NCBI RefSeq assembly: GCF_021347895.1
Contig: NC_067120.1
Location: 11,579,361 to 11,643,360 of the forward strand
DNA from: Acanthochromis polyacanthus
Lineage: Eukaryota > Chordata > Actinopteri > Pomacentridae
Reading direction: 5' to 3'
Length of the DNA: 64,000 bases
Shown here piece by piece: positions 49,113 through 63,990 of the stretch. The notes below the pieces were generated by a model, which saw only the letters and a program-made list of their open reading frames with translations, was not told the origin of the DNA and did not search any database. The first letter of the stretch is position 1, and each line of letters begins with the position of its first letter. The position numbers and the translations under genes were made by a program.

Positions 49113-49918
49113 CAGATCCAATCACCTCAATTATACACAGCATTTCCAGAGGTTAAAAGTCGTTTAGCTGTCATGTTTTTCTTACACCTTAGTGGAACCT
49201 CAAGTTTACCTAAAGCTTATTTACTTTAAGGTTACTTTTTCATGTTCAGTACAAAAGTAGTTTGGCCGACAGCTTTGGTATAAAGTCACAGAGTCCAAGA
49301 AGCCAAGAAAACTTTCCTAGAACTTTTCTTTCGATACAAATACCCCCTCTTTGTTTCCTCATTTGTCTTAATGACCTCTCTCAGTGCCAAGATCTGTTCC
49401 ATTTCACATTATAGACAGAACCGACGCATATCCGGTCCAACTTGGAAGCTTCTCAGCAATATAAGTCACTGTTAGAATTTATTAATAGGGAAACAACAAC
49501 TTTATTTCCTTTCAGCGCTCCAAATTACTGCTTTCAACAGCTGAGATAAGACTGAACTTGTTTAACGGCCGTCTTTAACTTGCATTTTCACAACTTGTTG
49601 TGACGCTGTTTCTGCACACTCAAAAAAACAAGCTAATTACATTGCACACTAGACAGAGCAATGCAAAGATAACATAAAATACATTTTCTTGCACAAGGAC
49701 ATATCCAGCAAGTAGGTAAACACTGAACTAGAAACTTGAGTAAGAGCTGCAAGCAACTAGATCTCAAACCAAAATAAGTGACAGGTGAAATCCCAAAGAA
49801 ACTTTCTGTAGTTCCTACTTTACTGAAAGTTGATGCCATTAAAAGCTGACTTGAACAAAGTAAGACCAGAATATCAAATTCATGTCAGTGTATATTAATG
49901 TAAAGAGTGGTTTACATT

Positions 49919-50153
49919 TTCTGGGTTTGAACCTGCTGATGTTCTCCCAGTGTCTGGCTTTGTTTCCTCCCACAAACCAAACACATGCACAGTGATTGGT
50001 GATTCCTAATTGGTTGCAGTGGGAGTGTGCATGGTTATCTGTCTCTTTGTGTTAGCTGGGTGAAGGACTGGTAACCGGTCCAGGATGTACATCTACCTCT
50101 ATGTCAGATGTGAGCCTCAGCAGGATAAAGTGGGTATAGGTAATGGATGGATA
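49919..50153 (+). repeat. Degenerate teleost interspersed repeat ending in ATGGATGG
   Basis: Landmarks in order: tttcctcccaca, acatgca, gattggtgattcctaattg, gttatctgtctctttgtgtt, ggactggtaaccggtccagg atgtac, caggataaag, then taatggatggata. I recognise this as the 3' portion of a very common fish interspersed repeat whose copies end in ATGGATGG. It is decayed and 5'-truncated. I do not name the family. Confidence 0.6.
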
Positions 50154-51662
50154 AACACTGGTGATGCTCCTGCACAGCTTGAACTACATCAGTGATGGTA
50201 CAGCAGAGCTACAAGTGCAGAAGGGCATTGGTGAGAGATATCTATAAGCCTTACAGCCCTGTTAGCACAATTTTCTTGTGCATGGGCACATTTCTGGCTA
50301 AAGGAAAACTGAAAATCAATGTTGAATGTCAAAGCAATGCCAGTGAAGAAAGAACATCATAAGTATTGTGTGGTTTTATACTAAACTTTACTTGATCTTT
50401 GGCTTGAAAAACGTCACCATCTAGGGTCTACATTTCCCAAAAAAAGAATCAGGAGACAAGACATTGATACATAGGTTATAAAGATCAACACATGTGATTC
50501 TTTTGCTGATTTGGACATCTAGAGAGTGACTGTTTTCTCTGACTGTGACTCTGGGAAACAGATAATTATAGACTATGTGTAGAATATATTGTACAGGTTA
50601 AGGAATAAAAACGAAAGTACTAAAACCACGTCAAAATGTAGATTACAATAGTGATGTGGCATGGATAACACTTCAATATTCTCAATTACATTTACTACTC
50701 ACAAATAAGCTGTTGATGTATTTCTGAAAGACTGTACAATTTGTCAGTTTTATCCCCTCATTGCGTCTCTGGAAAATCCTGTGATGCTACTTTATGTCCA
50801 GATTTCAGTAATTCAAGTGGGGAGTAAAAAGCTGAGAGGAAAAATTAGGACAAAATTAGACTCGGGTTGAATTTAAAGCGTTGTGTTCCTTTAAGATGCA
50901 TCTCTTGCATTTCAAGCTAAAACATTTTTTATTTGCAATCTGTAACCGTTGTGTCAGAGCATATAAAATGCCGGTTCAATGAAAGGTGACTATTACAAAC
51001 AGCACCGCAATAAACATTTGCATCTGAGAGCCTGTTTACTGCATTGGACCACATCCAAATATAAAGAATTACTGCACAAAGAGAGGGGTGTTAATTAATA
51101 TGCACTTTTAATTCAATATATAAACCCCTGAAGAAGAAAATAAACATGCCTGTACACATCTGGGCAAGCCCTGTGTATTATCATAAACCTACATTTTACA
51201 GTCACATATACTTGTGGAACGGCTTTTGATCTGTGTGCCAACAACAAGCTAACAATAGGAACAATATCTTCTCAGGTACGTACTCTGAAAAAATAGGAAG
51301 AAAGGGAACGCTAGTAGACTGTGCAATCAAATAATCTTGTTAGTTTCAAGTGGTATGGTCAGTAGTCGGTGACTAGATGTTAGTCCTTGGGGACAGAGTT
51401 GAAAGGCTGAACTGCAGAAAAACATCCTTGGGGTATACGAAGGAAGAAACCCAATCACTGTGGCGGTAAAAAAAACAACCTGCAGACGAGCACTGAGGGC
51501 CACAGAGCTCTGACCGAGGCAGGGCAGAGCTCAGCGACTGCATACACCACTCCAGGAGATAATTACACTGGCTGGGTGTCTATTGCTTGTGTCTGCTCAT
51601 CACTCCCTGTTGTCCCTCAGGAGTCCCTTGGGGTGTGTATATGGAACTGTGTGTTTCTCTCT

Positions 51663-51665
<3 letters not shown>

Positions 51666-51742
<77 letters not shown>
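51666..51742. repeat. (TG)38 microsatellite
   Basis: 77 nt of uninterrupted TG/GT preceded by a short CT tract. A likely polymorphic marker with Z-DNA potential. Confidence 0.95.
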
Positions 51743-51743
<1 letters not shown>

Positions 51744-52819
51744 AGGTGGTCCGACCGCTTAGCTGATGAAAACGTTCATTCGTCTGACACAGACATCCAA
51801 ACAAAAGTAAAACAAAGACACTAAACCCATTAAAATGTACTCTGAATAGTTAAGCTGCTCAGGGTTATATTTACTTACAACTCACAGCGAAGGGCTTAAT
51901 TTGTTATTTGCCTCATTGCTGCCTCAGTAAAATCAAGAAAAAGAAGAAGCAAATGTAATGCCTGAAAAAATATATCTACAGAATAACCTACTGACATGTG
52001 TAGGTGTTAGTACTGTACTGTAACACAAACACCTCTGAGTTGATTACATAAATATTACAATGCTCAATTAGTTATGTGATCATTACTAATCAAATACATT
52101 TTACTTGAAAAATTTTACTTGAATATTGATGCATCCTTTAATTGCATAAACATGGATATTATCATTTTGTGTGCTTTGGGTTAAAAATCCCCCCCAAATA
52201 ACATTGGAAATTCTTTTAAGCTTGGACTTAGATTTTTTTTACACAAAAGTAAATAAATGTCAGTGAAGAGCACAAATAAACTAGTGTTTGTTTGTAATTA
52301 CAATGCTTCAGATTTAAATCATTAAAATCATAAAACACTTTTATGACCACATGGGAAGTATGACTAAACAGAGGGTGTGGGTTCTTGGCACTAGCTAAAG
52401 CAAATCATAAACTGTGCTTGTTGCTATATTTATTCTACCAACTTCTAAAAATGTAGCTGGGGCATCATCGTTGACTTATTGATTTACTGACAATATAATC
52501 AGAACAAAAGCACACAAACTTACTCTGAATCTGAAGGTAGAACATACTAGAGTCCACTGTCATTAGATTTGTATACTTTGGTTTTAGGAGACAGGAGGGT
52601 TGTGAGTTTTTCGGTACAGTGGCTATCATCACGGCATCTTATCTGCTGCTGCTGTTTTTCCACATTATTCTGACACATATAATGCTGATGTCAGAATTAA
52701 AATGCTGATCGTATTCATCCCTATTCAACCTCCAACTAGAAGATGACTTAATATACATCCTTTATCATCTTGAGAGGCAATAATTTCCATTTTTCTCACT
52801 AAGAGTGACAGATGTGAAC

Positions 52820-53070
52820 CATCCCATTGACCATAATTAATCTGTGTTTAAAATGAACAGGCCGCATACTAGTGGAAGGCATAGCCCAGGGTCTGAGGGC
52901 CCGTGTCACAATGCTATCTGTCTGGCCCCATGCATCTCAGTGTAATTATCCCATTGCCATGAATAATGGGACAAGGGGGGATCCGAGTGATGCTTTGATA
53001 GAGATGAGATTAGTTTAATCAAGTTCATTGCTTGGGCTAGGCCACCGAATCTCATCATCGTTCCTCTCAA
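52820..53070. promoter_or_regulatory. Candidate enhancer-like element (unverified)
   Basis: Unique sequence with an ataattaatctg core, tgtaattatccc, ccatgaataatggg, gctttgatag (TCF/LEF-like) and gagattagtttaatc. Texture resembles conserved developmental enhancers; conservation is untested. Confidence 0.25.
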
Positions 53071-56000
53071 ATCACCAGACCCTCACCCCACCCGCCAAAG
53101 CTCCCTTTACGCCTGCCACATTAGCCCGAAAAATTTATGACATCGTTAGTTTTAAGTGCTACCTCTGTTAGGACAATGCATACTTAAAGCAGAAGGCTTT
53201 GTGACAAAAGGATTAATATTAATCGGGTTGAAGCAGGACTCCTGAATCTGTGGGCAGTAATGGTATCATATGGCGTGTGGGCACATTTACAACATAAAAA
53301 AAATAGTGCGCAATCCACAATAATTATATTATGCACTAGTTGTGCACTGGGAGTCCGCCTATAATAACACAAATTGTTCAATAAAATTCTATATTTACTT
53401 TCGAGTCAGACGTGTGACATATTTCATGCGTGTCATACATTTAACTATAACCTTGGTCAAATAACTGAACAATTTCACATCACATTTAGATTTATCATAA
53501 AGAAAAACTGTTGGTTTTGAACAGTTTAGGCACCTTCCATTATAAAAGTCAAACATGGGATTTATCATTGTAATGTGTTGCCCCCCTGAGGCAGATATTG
53601 GTGTAAAATGAAAAAAAAAAACATCGCAGGGCACTCTGTATTTACAGACAACAAATCATGTTTGGCAAAAGTGACACACCCAGCGTGCAACAAAGGCAGT
53701 GGACTCCTATAGTGATGTTAGCCAGGAGAAATCCATAAACCCATGTTCCCTACAGCGCACCATCACTCTGTGCAGCTGGCCTGACGTCAGAGGACGGGGT
53801 TTAAAGTGTCTACAGAGGACAACAACTTTGCAAACAAAGCCCTAAGTCAAGCCTCTCGGAAGTCCCGACTTTGACTTTCTCCTAGCTCCGTGTCAACACG
53901 CCGCTCCGCAGCCCCCTCCACGAAAAAATACCACTATTACAGCACAATTTGGGAGCCATTCATCAAATAAGACATAGGATTAATTAAGCCTGAGGACTGA
54001 ATTAGCCTCCCTGTTCACTCATCAAGGTGTACCCTTGGCCTGGGGTTGGAGAAGGGGGTGGGGGCTCCACGCTGGTGGTAAGTGGGGTAGGGGGGTGGAG
54101 ACAGTGATTTCTTACCACTAGCGTAAGTTTAGCACACCACAGATTCAGGCTGGGACAAGAAAAAAGAAAATCCCTTTATCCCCAATTTGCGTATGATGTA
54201 TGACAATAAAAAGCTCCAGAGGGGAACGCTACACTACTGCTGTTCATTACATATTAGCTTTATGACAATATATTTACCACACAGAGAGAGGCCTTGCAGG
54301 AAAAAGTTGGAAAAAGATTGAGTGACAAAACTTCTTTCCCTGCAGGTACTTTTTCCGAAACCACTCATTCATTTTGCATATATACCGGCTGGATGTATCA
54401 CAATGACATTCACAGTGACATTCAGCCTTTAAATTATGCTTTTAGTAGAAATATTTCACATAATATAACAAGAAGAATAGCAATAGGGGCACACTGGACA
54501 GACAGGGCGCTTGTGTCTGGTGTGTTTTATGTGTTATGATGGCCTGTAATAAGTAAAGATTCTCTCCCCTGTGTGCAGAGATATGACACACATACGTTCA
54601 TACCGTACACTCAGTTCATTAGTCCATAGCATCCTGTCCCTGACTGGAGAGGGTCATGCTTTTGATGAATGAACTGTGTAGTATGTAGCTTCAGGCTAAG
54701 ATTCAGCACCTCAAGAGGCAGACAGGGCCCAACTCTGGACAGAGCGAAGAAAGACAAGAAAGAAAGGAGGAAATGAGGGAGAGAGAAAGATGAATTTGGA
54801 TTACCCAGGAGTTCTGTCTCCCCCGAGTCCCGCATCCAAGATACATTAAGAATCTAATGTGCTATTATTCTCTATCACCCCCCTAAGCCTAAAGCATCTG
54901 TCCTTGGGGTGTCTCCAGTAATAGACAAGGGCTTTCGGACCCTTCGCTAAGACAAGATAGCAGCCTCTACAAGGGCTCTTGACATCCTGCCGACTTAATC
55001 TGCAAGTACTTCCACAAAATTGACATTGCCTAGAGAGTATAGCAATCAGCGGACACGGTGTCACAGAGCATTTATATTTCACCAGTGTTTCCAGAGACAG
55101 TGAAATCTGGCCTTTAGAAGAGAAAGAACTGCAATTGTTTCTACTGTTTTTTCTAACTTTGGAAGACAGTGATTTGCCATTTGAGTTTCTTCAAGGTTGG
55201 CAGTCGGTGTGTGAAATATTTCAGAACAGGAGTGGTTCTGTTGCATTGAGACACGTATTATTTTGTGTGTATATCAGCAATATTAGTAACAAGCCCCTGC
55301 ATTTTATTGTCGCTATTTTAATCATAGGACGGTTGAAGATATTCTTTGCAATACAAAATTCTCAGATTGAGCCTTAATGACAATAAGCAAATGTTCTTAG
55401 TTGTAATGCGTAAAAGGTCTTATAGCAACACCCCACTGACACTCACTGAATCAGTTCATCATTTCCCGTGATAAAAGTTGACTATTTCAGTATATTACAA
55501 AGAAATACCAAGTGAGCTCCGTGTTCTTACATCCCCACATGCAATTTTTTAAATTGTATTTTTTTTTTTAATCTGTGGATGTTTTATGCTCCAATTCCTA
55601 ACAACACTGTCAATCCAAATGTTTACATAAACTCCAGATCCCTGTTTTAGGTTGTGTGTTTAAAAGCTAAGTGTGGTGACATTCTACATTTTTCTTTATT
55701 GTCAACAAATCCCACGAAAAGGCTAAAAGTAACAATTAATTTATCCTAACAAGTATTGTCTTTTTGGCAAAGCCTGACATACCTGGATTCCCAAAAGCTA
55801 TTAAATACACATCTGTGAAAGATATCGTGGGAAATGCTACAATGGTCCTTGATTTATATGATCACCAGGCTGTATTATTTAGAGTAAATCATATATATAC
55901 CACTTTGAATGCTGCAAATAAATCACTTGAAAGATGTCCACAACCAATACACTAAGTTCCACCTATGTGAGTCTTTTAAAAAACACAGTGCCCATCTCTA

Positions 56001-58938
56001 TCAATAAATTATTTAGCATTTCAAAAAATAAAGCTAAATATTGATGACTAATTTTTAACAGTAATGTCTGACATGAAGGAGGGAAGGCAGAAAGTTTGAG
56101 AAACAGACAAACGCACTGTTGGTTATGGTCTTACAGCATAACCAAACTAGATTCTTTAAATACAAAATGCCATGAAATACTACAGTATTGATAATTAGAC
56201 AGAAGGTAATCAAAAATCTATTTCCACAGTTATAAAAATGTGTATCTGATAATTCTGCTACATATTTAAAAGGGTTTTGTGAACTTTCATATTAAAACAA
56301 TGCTTGTGTGATGGTGTGAAGATGTGGACAATTTCTCTCTGATTAAGCTCACCAATGCAGTGCAGGGAAATTACTTTCACTTTTACATTTTTTTAGCAAC
56401 TCCACAGCATCAGAGAATAATTGTTTTCATATGACCACAGATGCAATATTCATGACACTCATTTTGAACATGAAAGATCTGTTAATGGAGGCATAGTATT
56501 TGATGTTGTATTTCTACTAATTGAATTAAATCTAGTCAAAGAGCAGAAATATTTGTCTTAAAGGCTTTTGGACCCCCAAGCTGTGATTATGAATGCATCC
56601 CGTTAAATGAAAAGAATATATCTTGATTCATTAATTATTTAAGAGAAGGGGGGAAAAATACTATGAGTACTCATTAATTTAAGAGAAATAATGTCTTGTT
56701 GTTTCGCAGGGCGGCATAGCAACAACTCTACGCTGTTAGAAGTGATGGATCTGTGTCCCATAAATCCACCATGCAGGGTACTGGAAACTGTGCAACCTGT
56801 TTAAATAGGAAGTTTCTTTGCTGAAGAGACGGTGTGGGCTGAACAGATGGCCAAACCTGTGCCTTTCACTACTGTTTCTATTGAGCAATTAAAAGTTTCT
56901 GGCTGTTTTTCTCTCTTCCCCCCAAAGTACAGATTGCAAACATGACAAGAGGTCAAATATCTGCGAGGGAAAAAGGAGTGGAACAACTGTTCCACCAAGC
57001 TGCTTTGGCCACAGCTGGTGTACACGCGGACGAGTATTCACCTGAACGAGGACTGGTAATCACCCCACACCGAAGTGAATAATTAGTGTAATAATTACCC
57101 GGCTTAAAATGAATCTGCGAGCTGCCCTCTCTCACAATGCCATCAAGAATAACAGGTGTTGAAAGTGCCTTGAAGGGACAGAGATTAAAGATTATTTCGT
57201 TATCCTGGGTCTCCTTCAGGCACAACTGTCTTGCGTTTTATCCTGTCATCCACAGCGAGGGTCGTGTGGGGGCTCATTTTCCTCTGGCTTGGCAGTTTTG
57301 GGAGCTAGGCATTTGACAGAGAGTGAATGTTGTTTAATCTGGGAGTGTGAGCCGTCCTTGAGCTTCCTGGACACTCCATGTCCACATAACCTCCAGCTAC
57401 ACGGAGTGAGGTTGTACTAATGGTTATTATTAGCTGCCACACTGCCTGTTCCTTGGAATAGAAATCAGCGATATACTGGAATAACATTTTTGGCATAGAT
57501 GTGACTAAATATTTGTTGAGTACATCATTTTACATGAACAAAACCAACAATATGCCCCCCACTGATGACCAAAAATACATTCAGATTTCTTATTAAAACA
57601 GTGGACACCTCTCTGATTTCTGTTGCAGGCTAGTGGCTGCATGTACTCTCTGTTTTGACTTAAGCAATGAAGTAAGTGAGCCTAAGGGTGTTTGTTCTTG
57701 TAAGAATTACTTAAAGACTTGTCAAGATGCCACAACTCGTGCTTCGGTTCCCAGGCTCTTTCTGTGTTGGTTATTCAGACTTCCTGTGTGTTTTTGAAAT
57801 TGCTACAGCAGGTGTAACACGTCTTAGACACAGCGAATTAAATATTTGTTTCTAATGCTTAACACAGTGTATTTTGTGTCCTAATGACATTAAAACTGGA
57901 ATAGTCCCAGCAGTATTGCAGGGAAAAGGCTTTAAACGGTCATTGTATTTTTAGCATCACTAAAATATTGCAGTGAGGGAACATATTGTCACAGTGTTCT
58001 TGTGGCACACAAAGGGATCCAGCTGCATAAATAGCCATTTGTATGGGATTCCTCAATGTTTCTATTCAGCAGTGACTAGAATATGTGAATGTCTATGCAA
58101 AATCAAGATGAATGTGCAGTTGAAACAGACATTGGTTGATTATAGTATCAATATGACATCCTACACTTTATCTTTTACCGTGCCCTGTTGTCTTATAATG
58201 TTACATCATTAGTTTCCCTGACAATGATTTAGCATTCAGCCATCTACTCCATTGACCTGTGCTGTGTTTAAATGTAACCTTCTTTTAGCCCGAGCCATCA
58301 TTTGTCACTTCTGAGCTGTCAGATACACACAAATTGGCCACAACCTGCCATGGCCGGTGACAGCGGGACACAGAGGGACTGCAAAACAGAAGCAGGGCAA
58401 TCAGCTGCATCCATTACATTTACATGGTCTGGGAAGGTTAGCAAGTTGTTCCTGAAAGATTACCACCTCTAATTTCTTTGGGGAGGATGGGACCTTGGTT
58501 CGGCTGCCAAGCCTGCTTTTCAGGTCAGGGCTCCCTGAATGTTAACTAAGACCCAGGAGCAGGTCAGCAGGCAGGCCAAGGGACCAGAGGAAAGCCTGCG
58601 CCCTACTCGTACACTGGCGGCCAGCAAGTCGTGCAGAAAGTTGCCATCCATCTTTGGCACAATCCTAATGATCCATTCTGGTTGAGGTCTGCGGTTAGGA
58701 AAGGCTATCGAGGTAGTTCTCCAGTGGCAACACCCTGCTGTTAAGTGCAACGCCAATTCTGCAATCTCTGCTAGTAAAAAGACAGACTCTCTTTCCAAAA
58801 AATTCTCTAGTATTTCTTCAGTAAGAGGCAGAACTGTTTGATGTCCTTACAACTGCTCGTCACCCCTTTGGTTGTCTTCTTTAAGCTATGCTGCAAGAAA
58901 TTTTCATGCGGTGCCACAAAGGCGTCTTCTGCTCTCAG

Positions 58939-58954
58939 TTTTTTTTTTTTTTTT
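58939..58954. repeat. T16 homopolymer
   Basis: Sixteen consecutive T residues followed by aaactttga; no associated element seen. Confidence 0.8.
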
Positions 58955-61680
58955 AAACTTTGATCTACATTATTAAACCGTTACAGCTTCATCTCAAACT
59001 GTGATGAGCAGCACGGCTGTGTTTCTGCAACTGTTATGTTCCTACATCATGTTTTCAAATGCCACTCACCGTCATTGCTATATTTCAGGCAGCTAAACCA
59101 TATAAAATACATAAGATGAACATGCTATATCAAAGATATGCATGTATGTGAAAGCAAATGAAATAATTACATGGTGAAAACGCACAGAAAGAAGCGGACA
59201 AATATACATACATAAAACAAAAAATGAATAAAGTCTAATTGGAATCGGCTCCAACTAGCTTAATTTAACATGAACTAAAGTGCTCTAAAAATCCACTTAA
59301 ACGACATCGAATACTCACAGTTTGCTGTATAGGCCTCAGTTCATACCTGTAAAGACAAGAACAGACCTGTTGTAATAGAAATTCAAGCTGTATGCTCACC
59401 TACACATCATAATAAACATATATATTTGCTCTGTATTGTACATGTACATTGAGCACCTATAAGAAACAAAACTGCACATTTTAGGTGTTTGATGAGAAAA
59501 ACATGTTATTTACCATGACCACATCACTAGTAATGCAAAGGTAAAGAAGACTATCCATTATATTCTTCAGCAGTGTGTCCCATGTCAATTTATCTAATTT
59601 GGTTTACAATGAAATGGCCAATTAAAAATAACTTCATTGCTTTGTTAATAAAGCAGAGGACTGACTCGAGGGAACATTTCATCGGAAGTTAATTATGCAG
59701 TCTGATATTCTCAAATGTTCCTCAGCAAATGTACAGTGAGACTATAAAGCTGTTTTGTGCTCTGGTTCCCTTTCATATTTGCATAACAGAAAATGCACCA
59801 TGTGTTTTGCCTCTCTCATCACATGCAAAGGCGCCACTTGTTTAGAAAATGTTGGTGTTATTTGCATCTGTGGAGCTGCACTAGCGGTACATCATACGTC
59901 ACCGGATTCAGTTCTTGTGACATAAGGTAATAATCCCTAATGTTTGATTTTCAAAACATGAGTATGATCATATATTTATGCTGTTGATGCACTGTATTCC
60001 ACAAGTAAACAAACACAATACACTGAAGAATTAAGGTCCACTACTTACGGGAGTGTCTTCAAATGGTTAAACGATCCATGTATAAAATAATAAAAAATAT
60101 ATATGTTATGGTTCATCTAAATTTCTACACTCTACGAACTGAACAGAATGTCTGAATGCTTTCACCCATCTTCATTGAGTTGTGCTGTAAAGCGCTCTAT
60201 TTTCATGCCTTTCTGAGGTAAATGATGCTTGAACAGCAGGAAGATCGCTCATTGTTAACCATATGGTTTTGTGCAAAAGGTCACCAGTGTTTCTGAGGGT
60301 TAATATCAAATGCCCAAACAGAGACAAGAGGGACCCATGCATATTAATGACAGCATATATTCCCTTGTGCAAAGAAGAGCGGATGGATGGCATCTGTATT
60401 TTTCTTCTTTAGACAACTTTGAACATACTGTGTTTTTAGTACTTTCATTATAAATGGATGAGAGCTTTGTCTGTTGTAATTACCCGACTAATATGATGAC
60501 ATTTTTAAATCAACTATCATGTCTGATGTTAGACTTCGATGCTCTGCACTCACTCGTGATGTTTAAATATATAAACATCAGAAAGGTTTGCAACGGGAAA
60601 AGTACATTTTTTCCCCACTTTCCTTCGTCGACATTTCTCTTAACATTGACAGTGAATAGGATCTGTCTCCTCTCAGCTAACATAAGAAATATTGGCTTTT
60701 TACAATTAAATTAAACATATCGATGCTCAAGGCCATTCAAACATTGTGTAAAAGCCTAAAGGCTTATGTGGAGTGTAGTTTCCCCGCAAATCTGCAATAT
60801 GCAACCAAAACAACTATCACTTTATCTGAGAATTAGCAAACAGTTACCATTTCCATGACATAAAAAGGGTCCGTGCCAACATGCACTGAAATAATAAAAT
60901 ATTGAAACGTCTATGAAACATAAATGTGAATTCTTGCTACATCTGTCTCTTGCTAATTGAGTTGCTACCAAGAATGTTAGTACTCTGGAGAATAATTTGT
61001 CAGTGCAAAACATCGAATGGACCAATTTATTGGTTGCTGCAGGCTGTAGAGTTCCAACAGTCTTTGATCAACCTTTTTAGGTCAGTATCTCTTGAAATAC
61101 AGAGAAGAGAATTACACAGCAGAGAAAATATTTCATCTTTTTAAAAGAAAAGGAAAAGTATTCTTGTAGTTACAATGTTTGGCTGTAATGGTGAATAAAT
61201 TCTTTAGAGGGTTTGAAGCCAGAGAGGGGGAAATAGAGGCTTTTGTGCACAATATTTATTGTTTTGTGTGGATGGTAACTTAAACATTTATTGTATAAAA
61301 AAAAGTGACAGAAAGAGTAATTATAAGTTTTGGGTTTTCTCATCGCTTACTGGATGTAAGACGCATGCACTGACAGTTACCGGTAGGCTTTTCTGACACG
61401 CTAAATTAAAAGCGTGCTTCAAAGGGTTTCGTGTTGGCTGAGGGGTTGATCAATCTTTGATTTTGAAAGAGCCTTGGCATTTTGACAACGGATGAACTCA
61501 ACGATGTTTGATATCTCAGTCAAGCGTCAAAACAGTATTTTGCCTAAATACTATCATAACTCTTTACTGAGTTAGGAATAGAAGAAGTGCGCTGATGTTT
61601 AAGACAAGTGTCCTCAGTGAACTTGATTTCATGGCAAATTCACTGCCATCCTGTTGTATATGATATGTTATATGTACTAT

Positions 61681-61709
61681 ATACAGCTGTATACAGCTAT
61701 ATACAGCTG
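61681..61709. repeat. Three-copy 10-bp tandem array with palindromes
   Basis: ATACAGCTGT, ATACAGCTAT, ATACAGCTGA in tandem. AGCTGTATACAGCT at 61685-61698 is a perfect 14-bp palindrome, and the units carry CAGCTG/CAGCTA E-box-like cores. Confidence 0.7.
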
Positions 61710-63699
61710 AATTCAATTACTTAGTGTTTCAAAAGTAACAATACACAAGAACAAATGCTACTTAGTACTTAGTTTTAGCATGAGGTTCTGATCATAAAAT
61801 TAACTGTACAAAGAAAAATCCCAGTTTCAGTGGATGTTTTCATAAATGACCTGCATTATCAGCCTCTCCTTAGACATTAATGTGACGAGTTCATTGTACA
61901 TCTAAACGGCCCTATAAGGCAAATACAGTTCACTGTCTGAACACAAAGAAATCACAGCACTATAGCCCCAATCTACAGTCCAGCGTTCCAGTGAGTAACA
62001 GGTTCCCAAGGCTTTTAATAAATTCATCAGTAAGAGTATCTGAAATCAATAAATGGCACACAATTCTGTATCTACATATAAATATTATTCTGTGTCGCCT
62101 ACTGGAAAATAAGGTCATGGCACAAAAAAAAAATCTATCTGCCTTCCAGCTTTTTCTGTATGCTGTGAAACAAAATGTTCATTTATATCTCTATTCTATT
62201 CCATGTATCTTACTGTTCTCCCAAACAACCTTTGCTCTAGATGTGTATAAAGACTACTATTTGTAAAGACTGGGCACCCTGGGATATGTTGCCACAGAAA
62301 CAAACAACAAATCCTTTAGTGACTTCTTTAAAACCTTCCAGTAACATTTTACAATAACAGGTGACAGCTGTATAATTCAAACTATATTTAGGTGGATTAT
62401 TGCAAATGATGGCATTGCATGATCTTTAAAAAATGTTAAATTATGAAGCAAGATATTGTATTGCAGGGTACAGCTGGCCTTTTTCTTATTAAACAATTTA
62501 GTTAAGAAAATGGCCATGAGTCTGAATGCTGATCACTGCGTTATCCCATTCATTATAACTATGAATGGTCCCTTGGTCACATGGCTGGAAATTACAGTTA
62601 TGCTGGCAGGAAAAGGAAAAATTGAGCGGTGCATTTAAAAATGCTGAATTGCATTAATTAATTTGGAAATCGTAGACTTAGTTAGTGGAGGTCTCCAGTG
62701 TCCCCTCAAAAACGCTGTCTCAACACCACGCCAATGCTTTGCTAGTCCGTGCCCACATGAATCTAAATGTAGCTTTGTTCTACTCGTAGTCGAATTAATG
62801 TAAAGACGCACTTCCAATTAGAAACACAACAGAGAATCCAGTTCCCAGATTTAGCTCAAACCATCAAACACTATCGGCTGTAGTTTCACAACAAAACACA
62901 TATCTCAATCCCAATGAGAGGCTCATCACAAAGCAAATAGCACTACTAATAATATTTTGTTTGTAACAAAATCAGACCTCTATTAAACGACTCATGGGAT
63001 AATCAAACTGGAAAAAAAGTCAGAATTATCACTTAATTCCGACACGGTAAACTAAAATATGTTTGCTTGGAATATACCCACACTGCAAAACAGCGAGGTC
63101 ATGTATTTCACTTTTATTCAAAACATTTCAACAAGGCCCTCAAGATAAGATATCAGGTTGTACAGCGCGCTGCATCATTAGCTCACACATGTACAGCGTC
63201 TCAGAGGACCTTTAATTTGAGTAGGAAAAGTCTGTTCTTTTGCTATGAGGTTAAAGAGTGGGTGACAAGTGAAGAAAATCACAGCGGAATGCATTAATTA
63301 GGTAGACCTAAAAGCATATTTATCAAAGGCTAAGCCATATGGGAATTATCTTAGAAAGGATCTAATAAAGACAGGACAGGTTAATAGAATAAAAGGCCTT
63401 GAACAGAATGTGTTCTTACACATAAAATATCAACTGGATCTCACATGTAAATGAATCATTACAATGTACGGATTAAATGTTATGGCAAGCAGATTCTCAA
63501 CAATTGAAATGACCTTTATGCGGTTTGACAGTGACAATTGGCTGCTTATGTTCACTCTGATTAAAATGTCAAAGCCTCTGACTTAATTCATCTCGGTGAG
63601 ATTCCACACGAAATGGTCCAATATTTGCACAGAGCAAAAAGACTGATTACATGAACTCGAATATGCTGATATCAAAAATAAATATTTAATGAACTCCCT

Positions 63700-63990
63700 T
63701 AATCAGAAAACAGTACATTAGTCCGCAGAGGAAATAAACAGCCTGGTGATTCTGGCTGAATCATCTAAACGGTGTCAATCACGAGTGAATAAGGAGGGCC
63801 CCATTCCCGGGTAGTGATGACTGATGGCCCTTCAGTGGCGATCGGGACAGACGGGGCTGATTGAGAGAGCTTATCTTTATGGTGGAGCCATGGAATTGTT
63901 AACAGGATGTGATGGCTTGCGTCCGCCGAGTTGAGCTGGGAAATAAAGCTGTTGGGCTCGGGCTTCCTTGCCATCATTCACAGAGGTAAT
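63700..63990. promoter_or_regulatory. Candidate enhancer-like element at the window edge (unverified)
   Basis: A higher-G+C, repeat-free block within AT-rich surroundings, with ggtgattctggctgaatcat, gtgatgactgatgg, gcttatcttta (GATA-like) and gaattgttaacagg. It may continue past the window. Confidence 0.25.

Noticed and set aside
51576..51824. Open frame with a long Cys-Val repeat
   Set aside because: It is a translation of the (TG)n microsatellite.
54047..54100. G-rich stretch as a strong G-quadruplex
   Set aside because: The G tracts are separated by a loop of about 19 nt; a stable quadruplex is doubtful.
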